From Acidobacteriota bacterium (lineage in GTDB: Bacteria; Acidobacteriota; Terriglobia; UBA7540): a stretch of 64,000 nucleotides of DNA. The stretch's first letter is position 1, and every line of letters starts with the position of its first letter. The stretch covers positions 186,001 through 250,000 of the forward strand of contig SCRD01000001.1 in NCBI GenBank assembly GCA_004298155.1, written 5' to 3'. The notes below the pieces were generated by a model. That model saw only the letters and a program-made list of their open reading frames with translations, did not search any database and was not told the DNA's origin. Below are positions 36,450-46,487 of this stretch, piece by piece. The position numbers were made by a program, and so were the translations under genes.

Positions 36450-36507
36450 CAGGTTTGCGGCGGCACGGGTTCACCTCGCACCTATGCATATTGAAACGTG
36501 GGCGTGG

Positions 36508-37380
36508 TTAGCTCCCCGACTGCGCCTCAAGGCCGGGCAGGCCTGTGGCATCGCGCCACCACAAAGCATGGGTCTGGAAGGGGCGCAGGATTCCGAGTCT
36601 GAACGGGAAGCGACGGACGCGCCCTCGTCTGTTCTCCTGATTCGACTGCTGAGGCTGCACAACTGGCGGAGGCGGCGGGTCGCCGCTGAAATCAAGCTGG
36701 CCCGGAGCAAATTGGAGCGGGGAACCCAATTGAAGTTCGAGGCTGGTTCCCGGCGGAAGATAGATCTGCTTGCCGCGCCCGGCCATCACCCAGATAGCGC
36801 CGGCTGCGGCGCCTGCGGCGCTTCCAATCCCCAGGCCCCTGAGTGAATGTCCCCCCGAGATCCCTGCAATGGAACCGACTTCGGCACCGGTGATGGTGGT
36901 CTGGGCCACTTTCCCTGCGTCCTGTCCCTTGGTGGATTGGCCCTCGATTTTTCCCTCTTTCCGGTTGAAGCCTTCCTGGCCGCTTCCTCCGAACGAGGAG
37001 AGCGAGGCACGCAAGGGTTGAGTGACACCGTTCGGAAGCGTAAGGGAATCAAACCGGATACCCAACTTTGCTTTACCTTTGATCCGGCCGGGCTTGACTA
37101 CCTGGGTAACTTCTCCCCTGACGTAGCTGCCCACGGGAACCACGATACGGTTGTCAACGGTGATAGGGAAAATGGTCCGACAGTAAATCGACTGGCCTGG
37201 AAATGCAGTCTTAGAATTGATGGCATTTTCAAGGGCCACAGGGATATGGGTATCCGCAGGGACGGTAACGGTTGCGCCAGGTAGCGACGGATTGCTTGTT
37301 TGCGCTCCGTTCTGCGCGGACAGCGGTTGGCAGATGGCCAACAAGAGGAATCCGGGTAGAAAAAGCCTGGGGTATTGCAT
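36508..37380 (-). CDS. Exported TrbI/VirB10-like beta-domain protein
   Basis: A 290-residue protein with a signal peptide (about 1-22). A domain with the pattern VTVPADTHIPVALENAINSK...IVVPVGSYVRGEVTQVVKPGRIKGKAKLGIRFDSLTLPNGV, found in VirB10/TrbI C-terminal parts, follows. Then come a Gly/Ala-rich helix (GIGSAAGAAAGAIWVMAGRG) and a Pro/Gln tail. Such stand-alone proteins in Acidobacteriota have unknown roles, perhaps in the envelope. The start has AGGAGG ten bases upstream. A related gene runs off the right end of the window (63652-64000). Confidence 0.68.
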   Translation of the reverse strand: MQYPRLFLPGFLLLAICQPLSAQNGAQTSNPSLPGATVTVPADTHIPVALENAINSKTAFPGQSIYCRTIFPITVDNRIVVPVGSYVRGEVTQVVKPGRIKGKAKLGIRFDSLTLPNGVTQPLRASLSSFGGSGQEGFNRKEGKIEGQSTKGQDAGKVAQTTITGAEVGSIAGISGGHSLRGLGIGSAAGAAAGAIWVMAGRGKQIYLPPGTSLELQLGSPLQFAPGQLDFSGDPPPPPVVQPQQSNQENRRGRVRRFPFRLGILRPFQTHALWWRDATGLPGLEAQSGS

Positions 37381-37460
37381 GCTTGAATAACCTCCTGACC
37401 GGATAGGCTGAAGCCTGGTGGTGCGATGTTTAATTTTGGAAGCGAGTTGCCCCTCCGCCG

Positions 37461-38840
37461 TCAATGTGCCTGGGTCCCTGCGGTGGCGCCGATGGCGGCC
37501 TCGATGGCTCTTGTGATGCGCGCTGCGTAATGCTCAACCGCAGATGCGTCTTGCGCCTCGACCATGACGCGAGCCAGCGCCTCAGTCCCTGAATAGCGAA
37601 CCACGATCCGCCCGGCATCCCCAAGCTCGCGGCTGCAGGCTTCGATGGTTCGTGAAACTTCAGGGATGGATTCAAGGGGACGCTTTTCCCGAACGGGAAT
37701 GTTGCAAATGACCTGCGGGTACTGCTTCAAACCGCCGACAGCCTCGATAAACGACGCTCCCGTCTCGCCCAGAATTCGCAGGATCTGGAGCAGGGTGATG
37801 ATGCCGTCGCCGGCGAGCGACAGGTCTGCGAAAATGATGTGGCCGGAGGGTTCCCCACCCAGATTGTATCCTGAGCGGAGCATCTCTTCCAGAACGTACC
37901 GGTCTCCGACCGCTGTACGCTTGAGGCCAATGCCGCATCGCGCGAGCGCGTGTTCCAGGGCGAGGTTAGTCATGAGCGTGCCGACGACGGTGTGGCCTTC
38001 GAGTTTCCGCAGCCGCTCATAACAGGGCGCCGCGGCATAGAGGACGTGGTCCCCGTCGGCGATACGGCCATCTCGCGTGGCGAAGATCGCCCGGTCAGCA
38101 TCGCCGTCAAAAGCGACGCCGAGGTAAGCGTTTGCGGCCTGCGCTTCACGCGCCATGGAAGCTGGATGGAGTGATCCGCAGTGCAGATTGATGTTGCGGC
38201 CGTCGGGCGCGGCGTTGAGGATGCGGGCATCAATTCCAACATCCTTGAGGAGCAAGGGTGCAACGCGCGACGCCGACCCGTTGGCGCAGTCCACTACGAG
38301 GGGCTCTTTTGGCAACGGAAGATTGGCCGGGAGAATGCCCCGAAGATAGGCGACATACTCCTGGAGAAATTCAGGCTCGGGAGAGAGCTCATCCTGGGGA
38401 TATTCGCCGTCCTGCGCTTGATCATCACTTATGGCCCGCTCGATTTCCAGTTCCTGGGCTTCTGAAAGCTTGAGCCCGGAATTTGTGAAGACCTTGATGC
38501 CGTTGTCGTAATAAGGATTGTGGGAAGCCGAAACCATAATGCCGGCGGTGAAGTTGTGATGGCGCGTAAGAAAAGCGACGCCAGGGGTGGTAATGACGCC
38601 AGCATAGAACAACCTGGTTCCCGTCGACCTGATTCCGGCTGCGAGGACCCTGGAAATCTCGCGGCCCGATTCGCGCGTGTCTTCTCCAAGAACCACCTGC
38701 GGCCGGTCGCTGCTCTCCATCTTCTTCTGGAGCAGCCTGCCAACCGCCTTCCCGAACTTGAAAACTGTGCCCTGGTCAAGCGGATAGTGGCCAGCTTTGC
38801 CGCGCATGCCGTCTGTGCCGAAGAGTTTCCGTGTTTGCAT
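37461..38840 (-). CDS. glmM: Phosphoglucosamine mutase
   Basis: Converts glucosamine-6-phosphate to glucosamine-1-phosphate for peptidoglycan precursors. The 459-residue protein has the FGTDGMRG start, the catalytic phosphoserine Ser106 in SASHNPYYDNGIK, the metal loop FDGDADRAIF, the sugar-binding GGEPSGHIIF and the C-terminal phosphate-binding RYSGTEALARVMVEA. It lies upstream of the TrbI-like gene on the same strand. The true start of that gene leaves an 80-base gap. Confidence 0.95.
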   Translation of the reverse strand: MQTRKLFGTDGMRGKAGHYPLDQGTVFKFGKAVGRLLQKKMESSDRPQVVLGEDTRESGREISRVLAAGIRSTGTRLFYAGVITTPGVAFLTRHHNFTAGIMVSASHNPYYDNGIKVFTNSGLKLSEAQELEIERAISDDQAQDGEYPQDELSPEPEFLQEYVAYLRGILPANLPLPKEPLVVDCANGSASRVAPLLLKDVGIDARILNAAPDGRNINLHCGSLHPASMAREAQAANAYLGVAFDGDADRAIFATRDGRIADGDHVLYAAAPCYERLRKLEGHTVVGTLMTNLALEHALARCGIGLKRTAVGDRYVLEEMLRSGYNLGGEPSGHIIFADLSLAGDGIITLLQILRILGETGASFIEAVGGLKQYPQVICNIPVREKRPLESIPEVSRTIEACSRELGDAGRIVVRYSGTEALARVMVEAQDASAVEHYAARITRAIEAAIGATAGTQAH

Positions 38841-39001
38841 ATTGTCACATTGTACTGGCGACGGCCGTTATGACTCAACTTTGGGGCGAAGAGGTGGCTG
38901 TCGATGGACTGATTTTCAGATAATCAGGAACGGCCTGGAGTAGGCCACGGAGTCCGCATTTATGGGCTGCCCAAGGCCCAGGCAACAGTGCCTGCTCTTG
39001 G

Positions 39002-39030
39002 TTGACAGGCGATAAAGCTTCTAGTACGCT
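39002..39030 (+). promoter_or_regulatory. Candidate promoter of the TPR gene
   Basis: TTGACA at 39002-39007 and TACGCT at 39025-39030 are 17 bases apart. The -35 is perfect and the -10 is poor. Confidence 0.35.
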
Positions 39031-39073
39031 GGCTTATACTAATAGCGTTTAGAATGAAGGTGGGAGCGTAAGT

Positions 39074-40168
39074 ATGTCCTGGACAAAAAAGGTTGTTACT
39101 CTCGGAACCGTTTGGACCTTGGCCCTGGCCGGAAGCGTCCTGTTCAGCGGGCGCCCGGCTCACGCGGCTCAGCAGGAACAGCAGGCTGCGAAGGCTGCTG
39201 CCCCTGTGCAGGCACCGCTCAACGAAGATGAATTGATTAAGCTTATTAAACACAACAAGAAGGACTTGAAAAAGGTGGCGGATGAAGTTCAGGCCCGCGG
39301 AGTTGACTTTGAGTTTACTCCTGACATAGAGAAGAAGCTAACCAAGGCAGGCGCCACCGACGATTTGGCCACCTACATGAAGCAGTTCACTCCTGCAATG
39401 CGCGCCGCGCGGAAGTCGAAGGTCGGAAACGCCGCGGTGGGTCCTGATGAGGCCGAAGCGTACAATAAGCTTAAGAGTTCGACTGATCCTGAGACCATCA
39501 TCAAATCCTCTGACGATTTCACGGCGAAATACCCCAAGAGTCCTCTCCTGACCTATGTTTACGCTCTCGAGGCGAGTGCCTACCAGCAGAAGAACGACGC
39601 GTTGAATGTTGTGAAATACGGGGAAAAGAGCCTGGATCTTGATCCCAATAACCTCATCAGCCTGCTGATGGTTTCGGGTGTGCTCCCCCAGCCACAGATG
39701 CTCAATAATATCAGCGATGCCGAAAAGGAGAAGAGGCTTGGGACGGCAGCCGATTACGCGAAGAAGGCGCTCCAGGAAATTGATCAGCTCCCAAAGCATT
39801 CGAAGGAATCTGATGAGACCTATCAAAAACGGAAGGACCAGATTGCATCTGGGGCGTATGCTTCCATTGGCATGGTCCACTTGGAGCGCTCCAGGATGGC
39901 TCTTGAAGGACTGGACCAGGCTGAACTGGCCAAAGCGGAGGAGAGCTACAAGGCCGCTATCTCCAAGTCAGATACCCCGAATCCTTCGGATTACTACCGG
40001 CTGGGAGAGGTCTACCGAGGGGAAAGCAAATTTGACGATGCGATTACAGCTTTTTCCAAGGCGGGGCAATTAGCTCCGGGAACTGTCATCGAGCAGCTTG
40101 CCAGCCAGCAGGTTCAGGAACTGAAGAAAGCCCAGAGCTCTCAGCCCAAGGCCGCCGCAAAGCCCTAG
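39074..40168 (+). CDS. Exported tetratricopeptide-repeat protein
   Basis: A 364-residue protein with a signal peptide ending near HAAQ. TPR-like helical pairs are seen at about 145-205 (PLLTYVYALEASAYQQKNDALNVVKYGEKSLDLDP) and 260-345 (YRLGEVYRGESKFDDAITAFSKAGQLAP). Possible scaffold or protein-binding role in the periplasm; partners unknown. GGGAG lies about eight bases before the ATG. It is followed by RNase III and signal peptidase genes, but a 100-base gap suggests separate control. Confidence 0.75.
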   Translation: MSWTKKVVTLGTVWTLALAGSVLFSGRPAHAAQQEQQAAKAAAPVQAPLNEDELIKLIKHNKKDLKKVADEVQARGVDFEFTPDIEKKLTKAGATDDLATYMKQFTPAMRAARKSKVGNAAVGPDEAEAYNKLKSSTDPETIIKSSDDFTAKYPKSPLLTYVYALEASAYQQKNDALNVVKYGEKSLDLDPNNLISLLMVSGVLPQPQMLNNISDAEKEKRLGTAADYAKKALQEIDQLPKHSKESDETYQKRKDQIASGAYASIGMVHLERSRMALEGLDQAELAKAEESYKAAISKSDTPNPSDYYRLGEVYRGESKFDDAITAFSKAGQLAPGTVIEQLASQQVQELKKAQSSQPKAAAKP

Positions 40169-40267
40169 GCGGAGGTGGTGAGCCGAGCTGTCCGGAAAAG
40201 ATACAATCTGGCGCACTATCCAGGCTCTCGCCGGATGTCGAGACTTTCCGAAGTTCATCACCGAAGC

Positions 40268-40981
40268 ATGGCGCGACCTTCCTTCAACAGGCTGGAAAAG
40301 CGTATCGGTTACAAGTTCCGCAACAAGGACCTGCTGATTGAAGCCCTTACCCACTCCTCATATGCCCAGGAGGTTTCCCGTCCAACTCGCGATAACGAGT
40401 TGATGGAGTTTCTGGGCGACGCCGTGTTGAGTTTTGCGGTTACTTTACGGTTGCTTGAAGCTTTTCCCGAATACGACGAGGGAAAGCTTTCTCTGGCGCG
40501 GTCCAGCCTCGTGGCCGCCCATTACCTCAGCGGCGTTGCGGCCGGGCTCAGCCTGGGTGATTATTTACGGTTGGGGCAGTCTGAGGAAAGGACCGGCGGC
40601 AGAGACAAATCCGGGATCCTGGTCGATGCGCTTGAAGCGCTGCTGGCCGCTGTCTATCGAGACGGAGGTTTTGAAGAAGCGAGGAGACTTATCGAGCGGG
40701 TGGTCCTGCCGGCAGACCTTGCCGGCCAGGTTGATGATTTGTTTGCGACCAATTACAAGGGCGCGCTTCAAGAGCGTCTCCAGGCCGAGCGCCAGGGTCC
40801 TGCCCATTACAGCGTAGTTGTAGAGGAAGGATTGGAACACCAGAAGACCTTTACGGTGGAAGTGAAAACCGGCGCCGGCGTGGTGGCCCGCGGCAGCGGA
40901 GGCAGCAAGAAAGCTGCACAACAGCAGGCCGCCAAGCACGTGCTGGCAATCCTCGCATCAAAGGTGGAGTCGGATGGCTGA
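40268..40981 (+). CDS. rnc: Ribonuclease III
   Basis: Cleaves double-stranded RNA in rRNA processing and mRNA turnover. The 237-residue protein has the catalytic domain with signature NELMEFLGDAVL and the second acidic set DKSGILVDALEALLAAVY. A dsRNA-binding domain (NYKGALQERLQAERQGPAHYSV...SKKAAQQQAAKHVLAIL) follows. The ATG at 40268 gives the usual family length; ATG 40235 and GTG 40175 are open upstream. The 3' end overlaps lepB by eight bases. Confidence 0.94.
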   Translation: MARPSFNRLEKRIGYKFRNKDLLIEALTHSSYAQEVSRPTRDNELMEFLGDAVLSFAVTLRLLEAFPEYDEGKLSLARSSLVAAHYLSGVAAGLSLGDYLRLGQSEERTGGRDKSGILVDALEALLAAVYRDGGFEEARRLIERVVLPADLAGQVDDLFATNYKGALQERLQAERQGPAHYSVVVEEGLEHQKTFTVEVKTGAGVVARGSGGSKKAAQQQAAKHVLAILASKVESDG

Positions 40982-41738
40982 ACCCTCCCTGAAATCATCT
41001 TTCCGTGACACATTCGAATCGCTGATTGTCACGGTGATCCTCGCGATTTTTGGGACAACTTTTGTAGTCCAGGCGTTCAAAATTCCGACCGGCTCAATGG
41101 AAAACACGCTGCTGATCGGTGACCATCTTCTGGTGAACAAGTTCGCGTTTGCTTATCCTCATGATCTGCTGGCTCGGCTGCTTCCGTACCGGCAGGTCCA
41201 TCGTGGTGACATCGTGGTGTTCAAATATCCGGGCAGGGCCGACGACGCCCAGGAGCCAGGCGAGCATTTTGTGAAGAGGGTCGTCGGGCTCCCAGGAGAC
41301 AGTGTGCGTGTTTTCCATCGGCAGGTGTTTGTCAATGGAAAGGCAGTTGTGGAGCCCTTCGTCCGCCAGAGCCACGCCGATGAGCTTCGCCCCGGAGATG
41401 ATTTCCCGCCCGTCAACTGGGACGAGATGGAAGGTGCAACCGCAACGTGGCGGGCTGAGTTTCAGAATTATGTGAAAGACGGGCAGGTGGTCGTTCCCCA
41501 AAACGAGTATTTCGTTATGGGAGACAACCGGGAGGAGAGCTGGGACAGCCGTTTCTGGGGCTTTGTCCCCCGCAAGCTGGTTTCGGGCCGTCCGCTGATC
41601 ATCTACTGGTCGTACGAGACTCCGCCGGACCAGTACGAGCAGACTTCGTTGAGTGACCGGCTCAGCCAGTTTAGCAGCATGTTCATCCATTTCTTCAGTC
41701 GGACGCGCTGGAACAGAACGTTCACGCTTGTGCACTGA
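40974..41738 (+). CDS. lepB: Signal peptidase I
   Basis: Cleaves signal peptides from exported proteins at the outer face of the inner membrane. The 254-residue protein has one N-terminal TM helix (about 14-34). The nucleophile is Ser41 in PTGSMENTL and the general base is Lys101 in FVKRVVGLPGD. The GDNREESWDSRFWG box lies near the end. It overlaps rnc by eight bases and its stop overlaps the AsmA-like start (TGATG), so translation of all three is coupled. Confidence 0.94.
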   Translation: MAEPSLKSSFRDTFESLIVTVILAIFGTTFVVQAFKIPTGSMENTLLIGDHLLVNKFAFAYPHDLLARLLPYRQVHRGDIVVFKYPGRADDAQEPGEHFVKRVVGLPGDSVRVFHRQVFVNGKAVVEPFVRQSHADELRPGDDFPPVNWDEMEGATATWRAEFQNYVKDGQVVVPQNEYFVMGDNREESWDSRFWGFVPRKLVSGRPLIIYWSYETPPDQYEQTSLSDRLSQFSSMFIHFFSRTRWNRTFTLVH

Positions 41739-44356
41739 TGAATCAAACCAGGCGCCGAAATCTTCGAAATGCGGCAGCGGCGCTCGCGCTGCTGATAGTG
41801 GCAGCGTGGGTGGCGCCGCTGTTCCTGAACGCGGGACGTTATCGCCCCCTGTTGAAGGCGGGCCTCGAGCATTCTCTCGGCCGGAAAGTAGCCCTCGGCC
41901 ATATTGCCCTCCATTTCTTTCCTCGCCTTGGTTTCACGGTTGACGATGTGGTGGTCGATGAGGACCCGGCCTTTGGCCTGGAACCTTTCGTCCGGGTCGG
42001 CCGTATCGATTGCGACCTGCGGTGGCGAAGTCTTTGGAGTTCGCACCTTTACCTGGGGACGCTCAAACTTTCCAGCCCGAGCATCAACATTGTCCGGAAT
42101 TCTTCCGGCAGATGGAACATTGAAGACCTGCTTTTGCGGAGCGAGATTAAGTCCCCGCCTTCTGGCCCGGCCACGCCCGCCCTCGCGCCCGCCAGCTTGG
42201 CGGTTGAAATCGAGGAGGCGCGGCTAAACTTTAAAATCGGTGAGAACAAAAAGCCCTTTGCGATTATTGGCACGCGCGCCCATCTGGATTTCGACTACGA
42301 CTCTGACCGGGTTAATTTCCGGATGGCGGGTGAGCCGGTCCGCACGGACCTTGAATTCCCCACGCCTGGGCTGGTGGAACTGGACGGAAGCTGGTCGCCT
42401 GCAAGAGATGCCGGGCACTCCCTGGATGCCACCCTCCGAATGCAGGGAACCTTGCTCTACGACTGGATCCCGCTTCTGACAGGAAAGAATCCCGAAGTCT
42501 ATGGCGTAATGAACAGCACAATCCACCTGGGCGGGAACCTCCGGCAGATCGTTTATACCGGTGAAGCACAGGTAAGCCAGCTTCATCGCTGGGAACAATT
42601 GCCGTCGTCAAGCGATTTGCCCTGCGACCTTCGCTTTCGAGGCCAGTTTGACCGTGATAAAGCGGACCTGGCCATTAAAGGCATGGACGTGGCCTTTGGG
42701 GATTCGCAGCTCCACCTGGAAGGCTCAGTCGCTAACGTCGCCTCGCGGCCGGACCTTGATCTGGTTGTGGCGTTTGAACGTTCTCAATTGGAGGACCTGC
42801 TGCGGCTCGGCGTACGCGTTCTGGGAAAGCGTGTCTCATGGGACGTTAATGGGCGCCTCAACGGGATGATTACTGTGCAGGGGCACTGGAACGGGAAGCG
42901 GTATGGCGGATTTCTGAATGCTCACCAGGTCCGGTTGGATACTTCTTCCGGTGCGTTTCCTGTTTCGGATATTGCTATCCGAATCAACCAATTGGGCGTC
43001 CGATTATCCCCAGCAAAGGTCATGCTGGCTCCTGGTGTTGAAGTTGTTGTTGAAGGGGCCTTGCGGCATCTTTCTCCCAGGCAGAGCAGCCGGCCGGTGG
43101 CCGTCCATCCATCGTACCAGTTAACGCTTTCCTCGAGCTCAGTGAATCTGGGAAAGCTGGTACACTTTGGGCGTGCCCTTGGCATTCTGAGCGCAAGTCC
43201 CATGGAGGCCGAGGGGATTGGATCCTTTACCCTCCGCCTTGCGGGCGGGGCATGGCCCTGGAGCAAGCCAAGTGTTACCGCGCAAGCCAGCATTCGCAGC
43301 GCCCGGCTCGTGGTTCCCGGCCTTAGCGAACCCCTGAACGTTCCTCGAGCCCGCATTCAAGTCTACGGCAAGCAGGTCATCATCAACCCGATATTGGCGG
43401 TGATGGGCACCAGTTTATTCTCCGGCTGGGTAATGCAACAGCGCGGGTCTAATGCGCCTTGGGATTTCAGCCTGAAGGCCGACAAGCTGAGTATTGAACA
43501 AGCTGGACTATGGTTTGAAGGTATCGGCGACCGGAATACATCTTCATTTCTTGACAGAATTTCAGGCTTAGCCACCTTGATCAGTGGTCGTCGACCATCG
43601 TTTCATCCAGTAGAAAGCCTGGATGCGCATGGGCGTTTTTCTACTCCACTGATGACTTATCGCGGCCTTTCGCTGCGTGATTTTCAATCCAGCGTCGATA
43701 TTCGTGACCGGAAGCTTCGCCTCTCAAAGGTTCGTTTTGATGCCGGCGGTGGGCACGGAGAGGCAAGCGCTCTGGTGGACCTGTCAAAGAGTCCGGCGTG
43801 GGTTTCAGGCCAGGTTGGAATCCGTGCGGCCAGCATTCAGCCGCTGGCGCCTTATCTCCCGCCTGCGCTCGGGAAGGCCCGCGGATTTTATTCTGCGAGT
43901 GGAAACTTTGCGGCCAGTGGTTTGACTCACGCAGAATTCGCCCACACGCTGAAAGGAAACGCCATCGTTGAACTTGAGAGCGTCAATCTCGGCGACTTTA
44001 ATCCCGTTGGGGCAATGGTGCGCCGCCTGGGCATGGAGCTTTTTGAAGGGGCTCCACAAATGCTATTCATACCCGGCGCCACCGCGCATCTCCACATTCA
44101 AAATCGCCTGGTAACGCTTGAAGAGTTTCCTGTGGATGTTGCCGGCGCCGAATTCCAGATTAGCGGCGGCTATTCATTTGACGGGTCGGCCAGATTGCTG
44201 GTTCGGGCTGATCTGCGTGGCATCCATCATCCCTGGACTCCGGTCCATCCTGGCATCACGGGGCCGGTTTCCCGAATGGCAGACCTTCGCTTTGCCGGCA
44301 CCCTGCACAATCTTGAAATGGTGCCTTCGGCCCAGATATCGCAGACTCAACCCTGA
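41738..44356 (+). CDS. AsmA family protein
   Basis: A 872-residue inner-membrane-anchored periplasmic protein. The N-terminal TM is at about 12-32. The AsmA entry motif LFLNAGRYRPLLKAGLEHSLGRKVALGHIALHFFPRLGFTVDDVVVDED follows. Long repeated beta-strands typical of the AsmA/TamB-like superfamily fill the rest. It probably helps transport lipids or assemble the outer membrane. The start codon is shared with the lepB stop. The gene after it begins twelve bases downstream. Confidence 0.85.
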   Translation: MNQTRRRNLRNAAAALALLIVAAWVAPLFLNAGRYRPLLKAGLEHSLGRKVALGHIALHFFPRLGFTVDDVVVDEDPAFGLEPFVRVGRIDCDLRWRSLWSSHLYLGTLKLSSPSINIVRNSSGRWNIEDLLLRSEIKSPPSGPATPALAPASLAVEIEEARLNFKIGENKKPFAIIGTRAHLDFDYDSDRVNFRMAGEPVRTDLEFPTPGLVELDGSWSPARDAGHSLDATLRMQGTLLYDWIPLLTGKNPEVYGVMNSTIHLGGNLRQIVYTGEAQVSQLHRWEQLPSSSDLPCDLRFRGQFDRDKADLAIKGMDVAFGDSQLHLEGSVANVASRPDLDLVVAFERSQLEDLLRLGVRVLGKRVSWDVNGRLNGMITVQGHWNGKRYGGFLNAHQVRLDTSSGAFPVSDIAIRINQLGVRLSPAKVMLAPGVEVVVEGALRHLSPRQSSRPVAVHPSYQLTLSSSSVNLGKLVHFGRALGILSASPMEAEGIGSFTLRLAGGAWPWSKPSVTAQASIRSARLVVPGLSEPLNVPRARIQVYGKQVIINPILAVMGTSLFSGWVMQQRGSNAPWDFSLKADKLSIEQAGLWFEGIGDRNTSSFLDRISGLATLISGRRPSFHPVESLDAHGRFSTPLMTYRGLSLRDFQSSVDIRDRKLRLSKVRFDAGGGHGEASALVDLSKSPAWVSGQVGIRAASIQPLAPYLPPALGKARGFYSASGNFAASGLTHAEFAHTLKGNAIVELESVNLGDFNPVGAMVRRLGMELFEGAPQMLFIPGATAHLHIQNRLVTLEEFPVDVAGAEFQISGGYSFDGSARLLVRADLRGIHHPWTPVHPGITGPVSRMADLRFAGTLHNLEMVPSAQISQTQP

Positions 44357-44367
44357 GGAGTGGTTTT

Positions 44368-45054
44368 TTGCAGAGACTGATTTCAGATGCCAAGCTCGCG
44401 GCCTTGAGATACCTGATGCCAGCAGCCGTTCTGTCACTTGTGGCGTGCGGTGTTCTGGCGGGCATACTGGGCGTAACGACGGAAGCCTCTCCGTCCCAAC
44501 AACACATCCATAACGGAATTTCCCCAATGGCAGCCAGCGTGTTCCAGTCAAAGCTGATAGAGCTTTCCTCGACCGGTGCGGTGAAAGGCCGTTCACTCAA
44601 TCCGATCACCATCACGGATGACGAAGTGAATTCATTCTTCAAGTATGACCGCCCGCAGTTCCTGCCGCCCGGAGTAAAGGATCTGGACTTCCACTTCAAG
44701 CCTGATGGCATCCATGGAGCGGCCAACGTCAATTTTGATCAACTCAAGTCTCCGCAACAGACCGAAAGTCCCATGACCGCCAGGCTGCTCGCATCCATTT
44801 TCCAGGGCACACAGCACCTGACTGCATTGGGCGTGCTTGAAAGCAATGAAGGCACCGGCACGCTTATGATCAAGGACGTTCATATTGGAAGCACAGTGCT
44901 ATCGGACTGGCTGGTTAACTTTCTCATTCACACCTATGTTGAGTCTGAATATAAGATTGATCTGAGCAAGCCGTTCCTGTTGCCGAACCACGTAAGGCGT
45001 GTCGAGTTCGCTCCCGGCAAAGCCATCTTCGTCCGCGGCGTCAAACAGAAATAA
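44368..45054 (+). CDS. Hypothetical exported protein in the lepB operon
   Basis: A 228-residue protein with an N-terminal hydrophobic segment (about 11-37). A probable beta-rich domain follows with FKPDGIHGAANVNFDQL and VHIGSTVLSDWLVNFLIHTYVESEY. I do not recognise the family. The pattern resembles small lipid-binding or LptC-like folds only loosely. The start is TTG with GAGGAG seven bases upstream. It lies twelve bases after the AsmA-like gene, so it is likely the last gene of the rnc-lepB-asmA operon. Confidence 0.68.
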   Translation: MQRLISDAKLAALRYLMPAAVLSLVACGVLAGILGVTTEASPSQQHIHNGISPMAASVFQSKLIELSSTGAVKGRSLNPITITDDEVNSFFKYDRPQFLPPGVKDLDFHFKPDGIHGAANVNFDQLKSPQQTESPMTARLLASIFQGTQHLTALGVLESNEGTGTLMIKDVHIGSTVLSDWLVNFLIHTYVESEYKIDLSKPFLLPNHVRRVEFAPGKAIFVRGVKQK

Positions 45055-45262
45055 CAGTCGGCTGGATGGCGGCGCGCATAAGGCATAGGCAGCCGTCAGC
45101 TTGCTGGCGCAGACGTCATTTTTGAAATCTCTTTTGTTCTGCTTTCGGCCGGTTGGTTTTCACGCGATGTTACGATTACGAATGGAATTGTGTCTTCTCA
45201 ACATCTCATAACCTCGTTCCGAATGAGGCGGCGCCATTCAGTCCACCGGAACGATTAAATCT

Positions 45263-46486
45263 ATGGAACACTCAGGCCATGTATTGCTGGAGCTTTTCCT
45301 GATGTTTGCCGGAGGGAAACTCCTGGCAGAAATCTGCGAACGGGTCCGGCAGCCGGGAGTCCTGGGGGAACTGGTGGCGGGCGTGCTGTTGGGGCCATCG
45401 CTTCTGGGCCTTGTTCATGTCACCGAACTGAACCGGGGCATCGCTGAAATTGGAGCGGTCTTTCTGCTCTTCACGATAGGTCTGGAAACCAGGCCCAGCG
45501 ATCTTCTGGAGGTGGGCTGGATCGCGGTTGCCGTCGCAGTGGTGGGAGTCATTCTGCCTTTTATCCTGGGGCTCTGGTATATGAAATTTGCAGGCCACTC
45601 GACGGTGGAGTCAATTTTCACCGGTGCTGCCATGGTGGCCACCAGCGTGGGCATTACTGCCAGGGTCCTTTCTGATCTTGGCGCACTTTCAACGCGCGCT
45701 GCCCGCGTGATTCTGTCCGCCGCCGTGCTGGATGACATTCTTGGGCTGCTCGTGCTTGCTGTGGCCAGCAGCCTTTCGACCGGAGAAACCCATTACCTGC
45801 AGTTGCTCACAGTCGCAGGCGAGGCCGTGGGTTTTACGCTGTTGATCGTTTTTTTCGGCTCGCGCGTTATTGGCCGATTTCAGCCGCAGGTTGAAAAACT
45901 TCGCGCGCGTAACTCAGCTTTTATCCTGTCCATTATTCTCTGCCTGGGCCTCTCTTTCGCATCGGATTATATCGGCATTGCCGCAATCGTCGGAGCGTTC
46001 CTTTCCGGGCTGGCGTTCGCCGATCACAGCGAGCGGTGGAAGCTCCAGGAGAATGCTCATCCACTCAGCGAGTTCCTTGCGCCCTTCTTTTTTGTCATGC
46101 TCGGTGTCCAGGTAAACATTAAGACTTTTGCGAAGCCCGGCATCATCGGCATGGCCACCATTATCTGCAGTCTGGCTGTTCTGGGAAAACTTGTGGGCTG
46201 CGGGGTCGGCGCCTTCGGCATGAACTTCAGGGACAAGCTGCGTGTGGGCATTGGGATGGTTCCCCGTGGGGAAGTGGGATTGATCGTTGCCGGCGTGGGC
46301 CTGACCCTGCACACCATTTCCGACGCGGTCTATTCCATTGTTTTGATAATGTGCGTCGTCACTACTCTGATAGCACCGCCATTCCTTCGCATGGTGATGC
46401 CGCTTCCTGCGTTGGCTGGCCCGCCTCCATCTGATCTCGCGCGCAGGGATGAAGGCCGCTCGGCCGAACTCTCCCCGGAAGAATAG
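45263..46486 (+). CDS. Cation:proton antiporter, CPA2/Kef-type
   Basis: A 407-residue integral membrane protein with about twelve TM helices. The CPA2 signature motifs are present: GELVAGVLLGPSLLG at about 32-46, SVGITARVLSDLG, and the ion-site segment AVLDDILGLLVLAV with the Asp pair. It exchanges Na+ or K+ for H+ across the inner membrane. No TrkA-N or RCK domain follows, so it lacks the Kef regulatory tail. A weak hairpin lies just after the stop. Confidence 0.88.
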   Translation: MEHSGHVLLELFLMFAGGKLLAEICERVRQPGVLGELVAGVLLGPSLLGLVHVTELNRGIAEIGAVFLLFTIGLETRPSDLLEVGWIAVAVAVVGVILPFILGLWYMKFAGHSTVESIFTGAAMVATSVGITARVLSDLGALSTRAARVILSAAVLDDILGLLVLAVASSLSTGETHYLQLLTVAGEAVGFTLLIVFFGSRVIGRFQPQVEKLRARNSAFILSIILCLGLSFASDYIGIAAIVGAFLSGLAFADHSERWKLQENAHPLSEFLAPFFFVMLGVQVNIKTFAKPGIIGMATIICSLAVLGKLVGCGVGAFGMNFRDKLRVGIGMVPRGEVGLIVAGVGLTLHTISDAVYSIVLIMCVVTTLIAPPFLRMVMPLPALAGPPPSDLARRDEGRSAELSPEE

Positions 46487-46487
46487 A

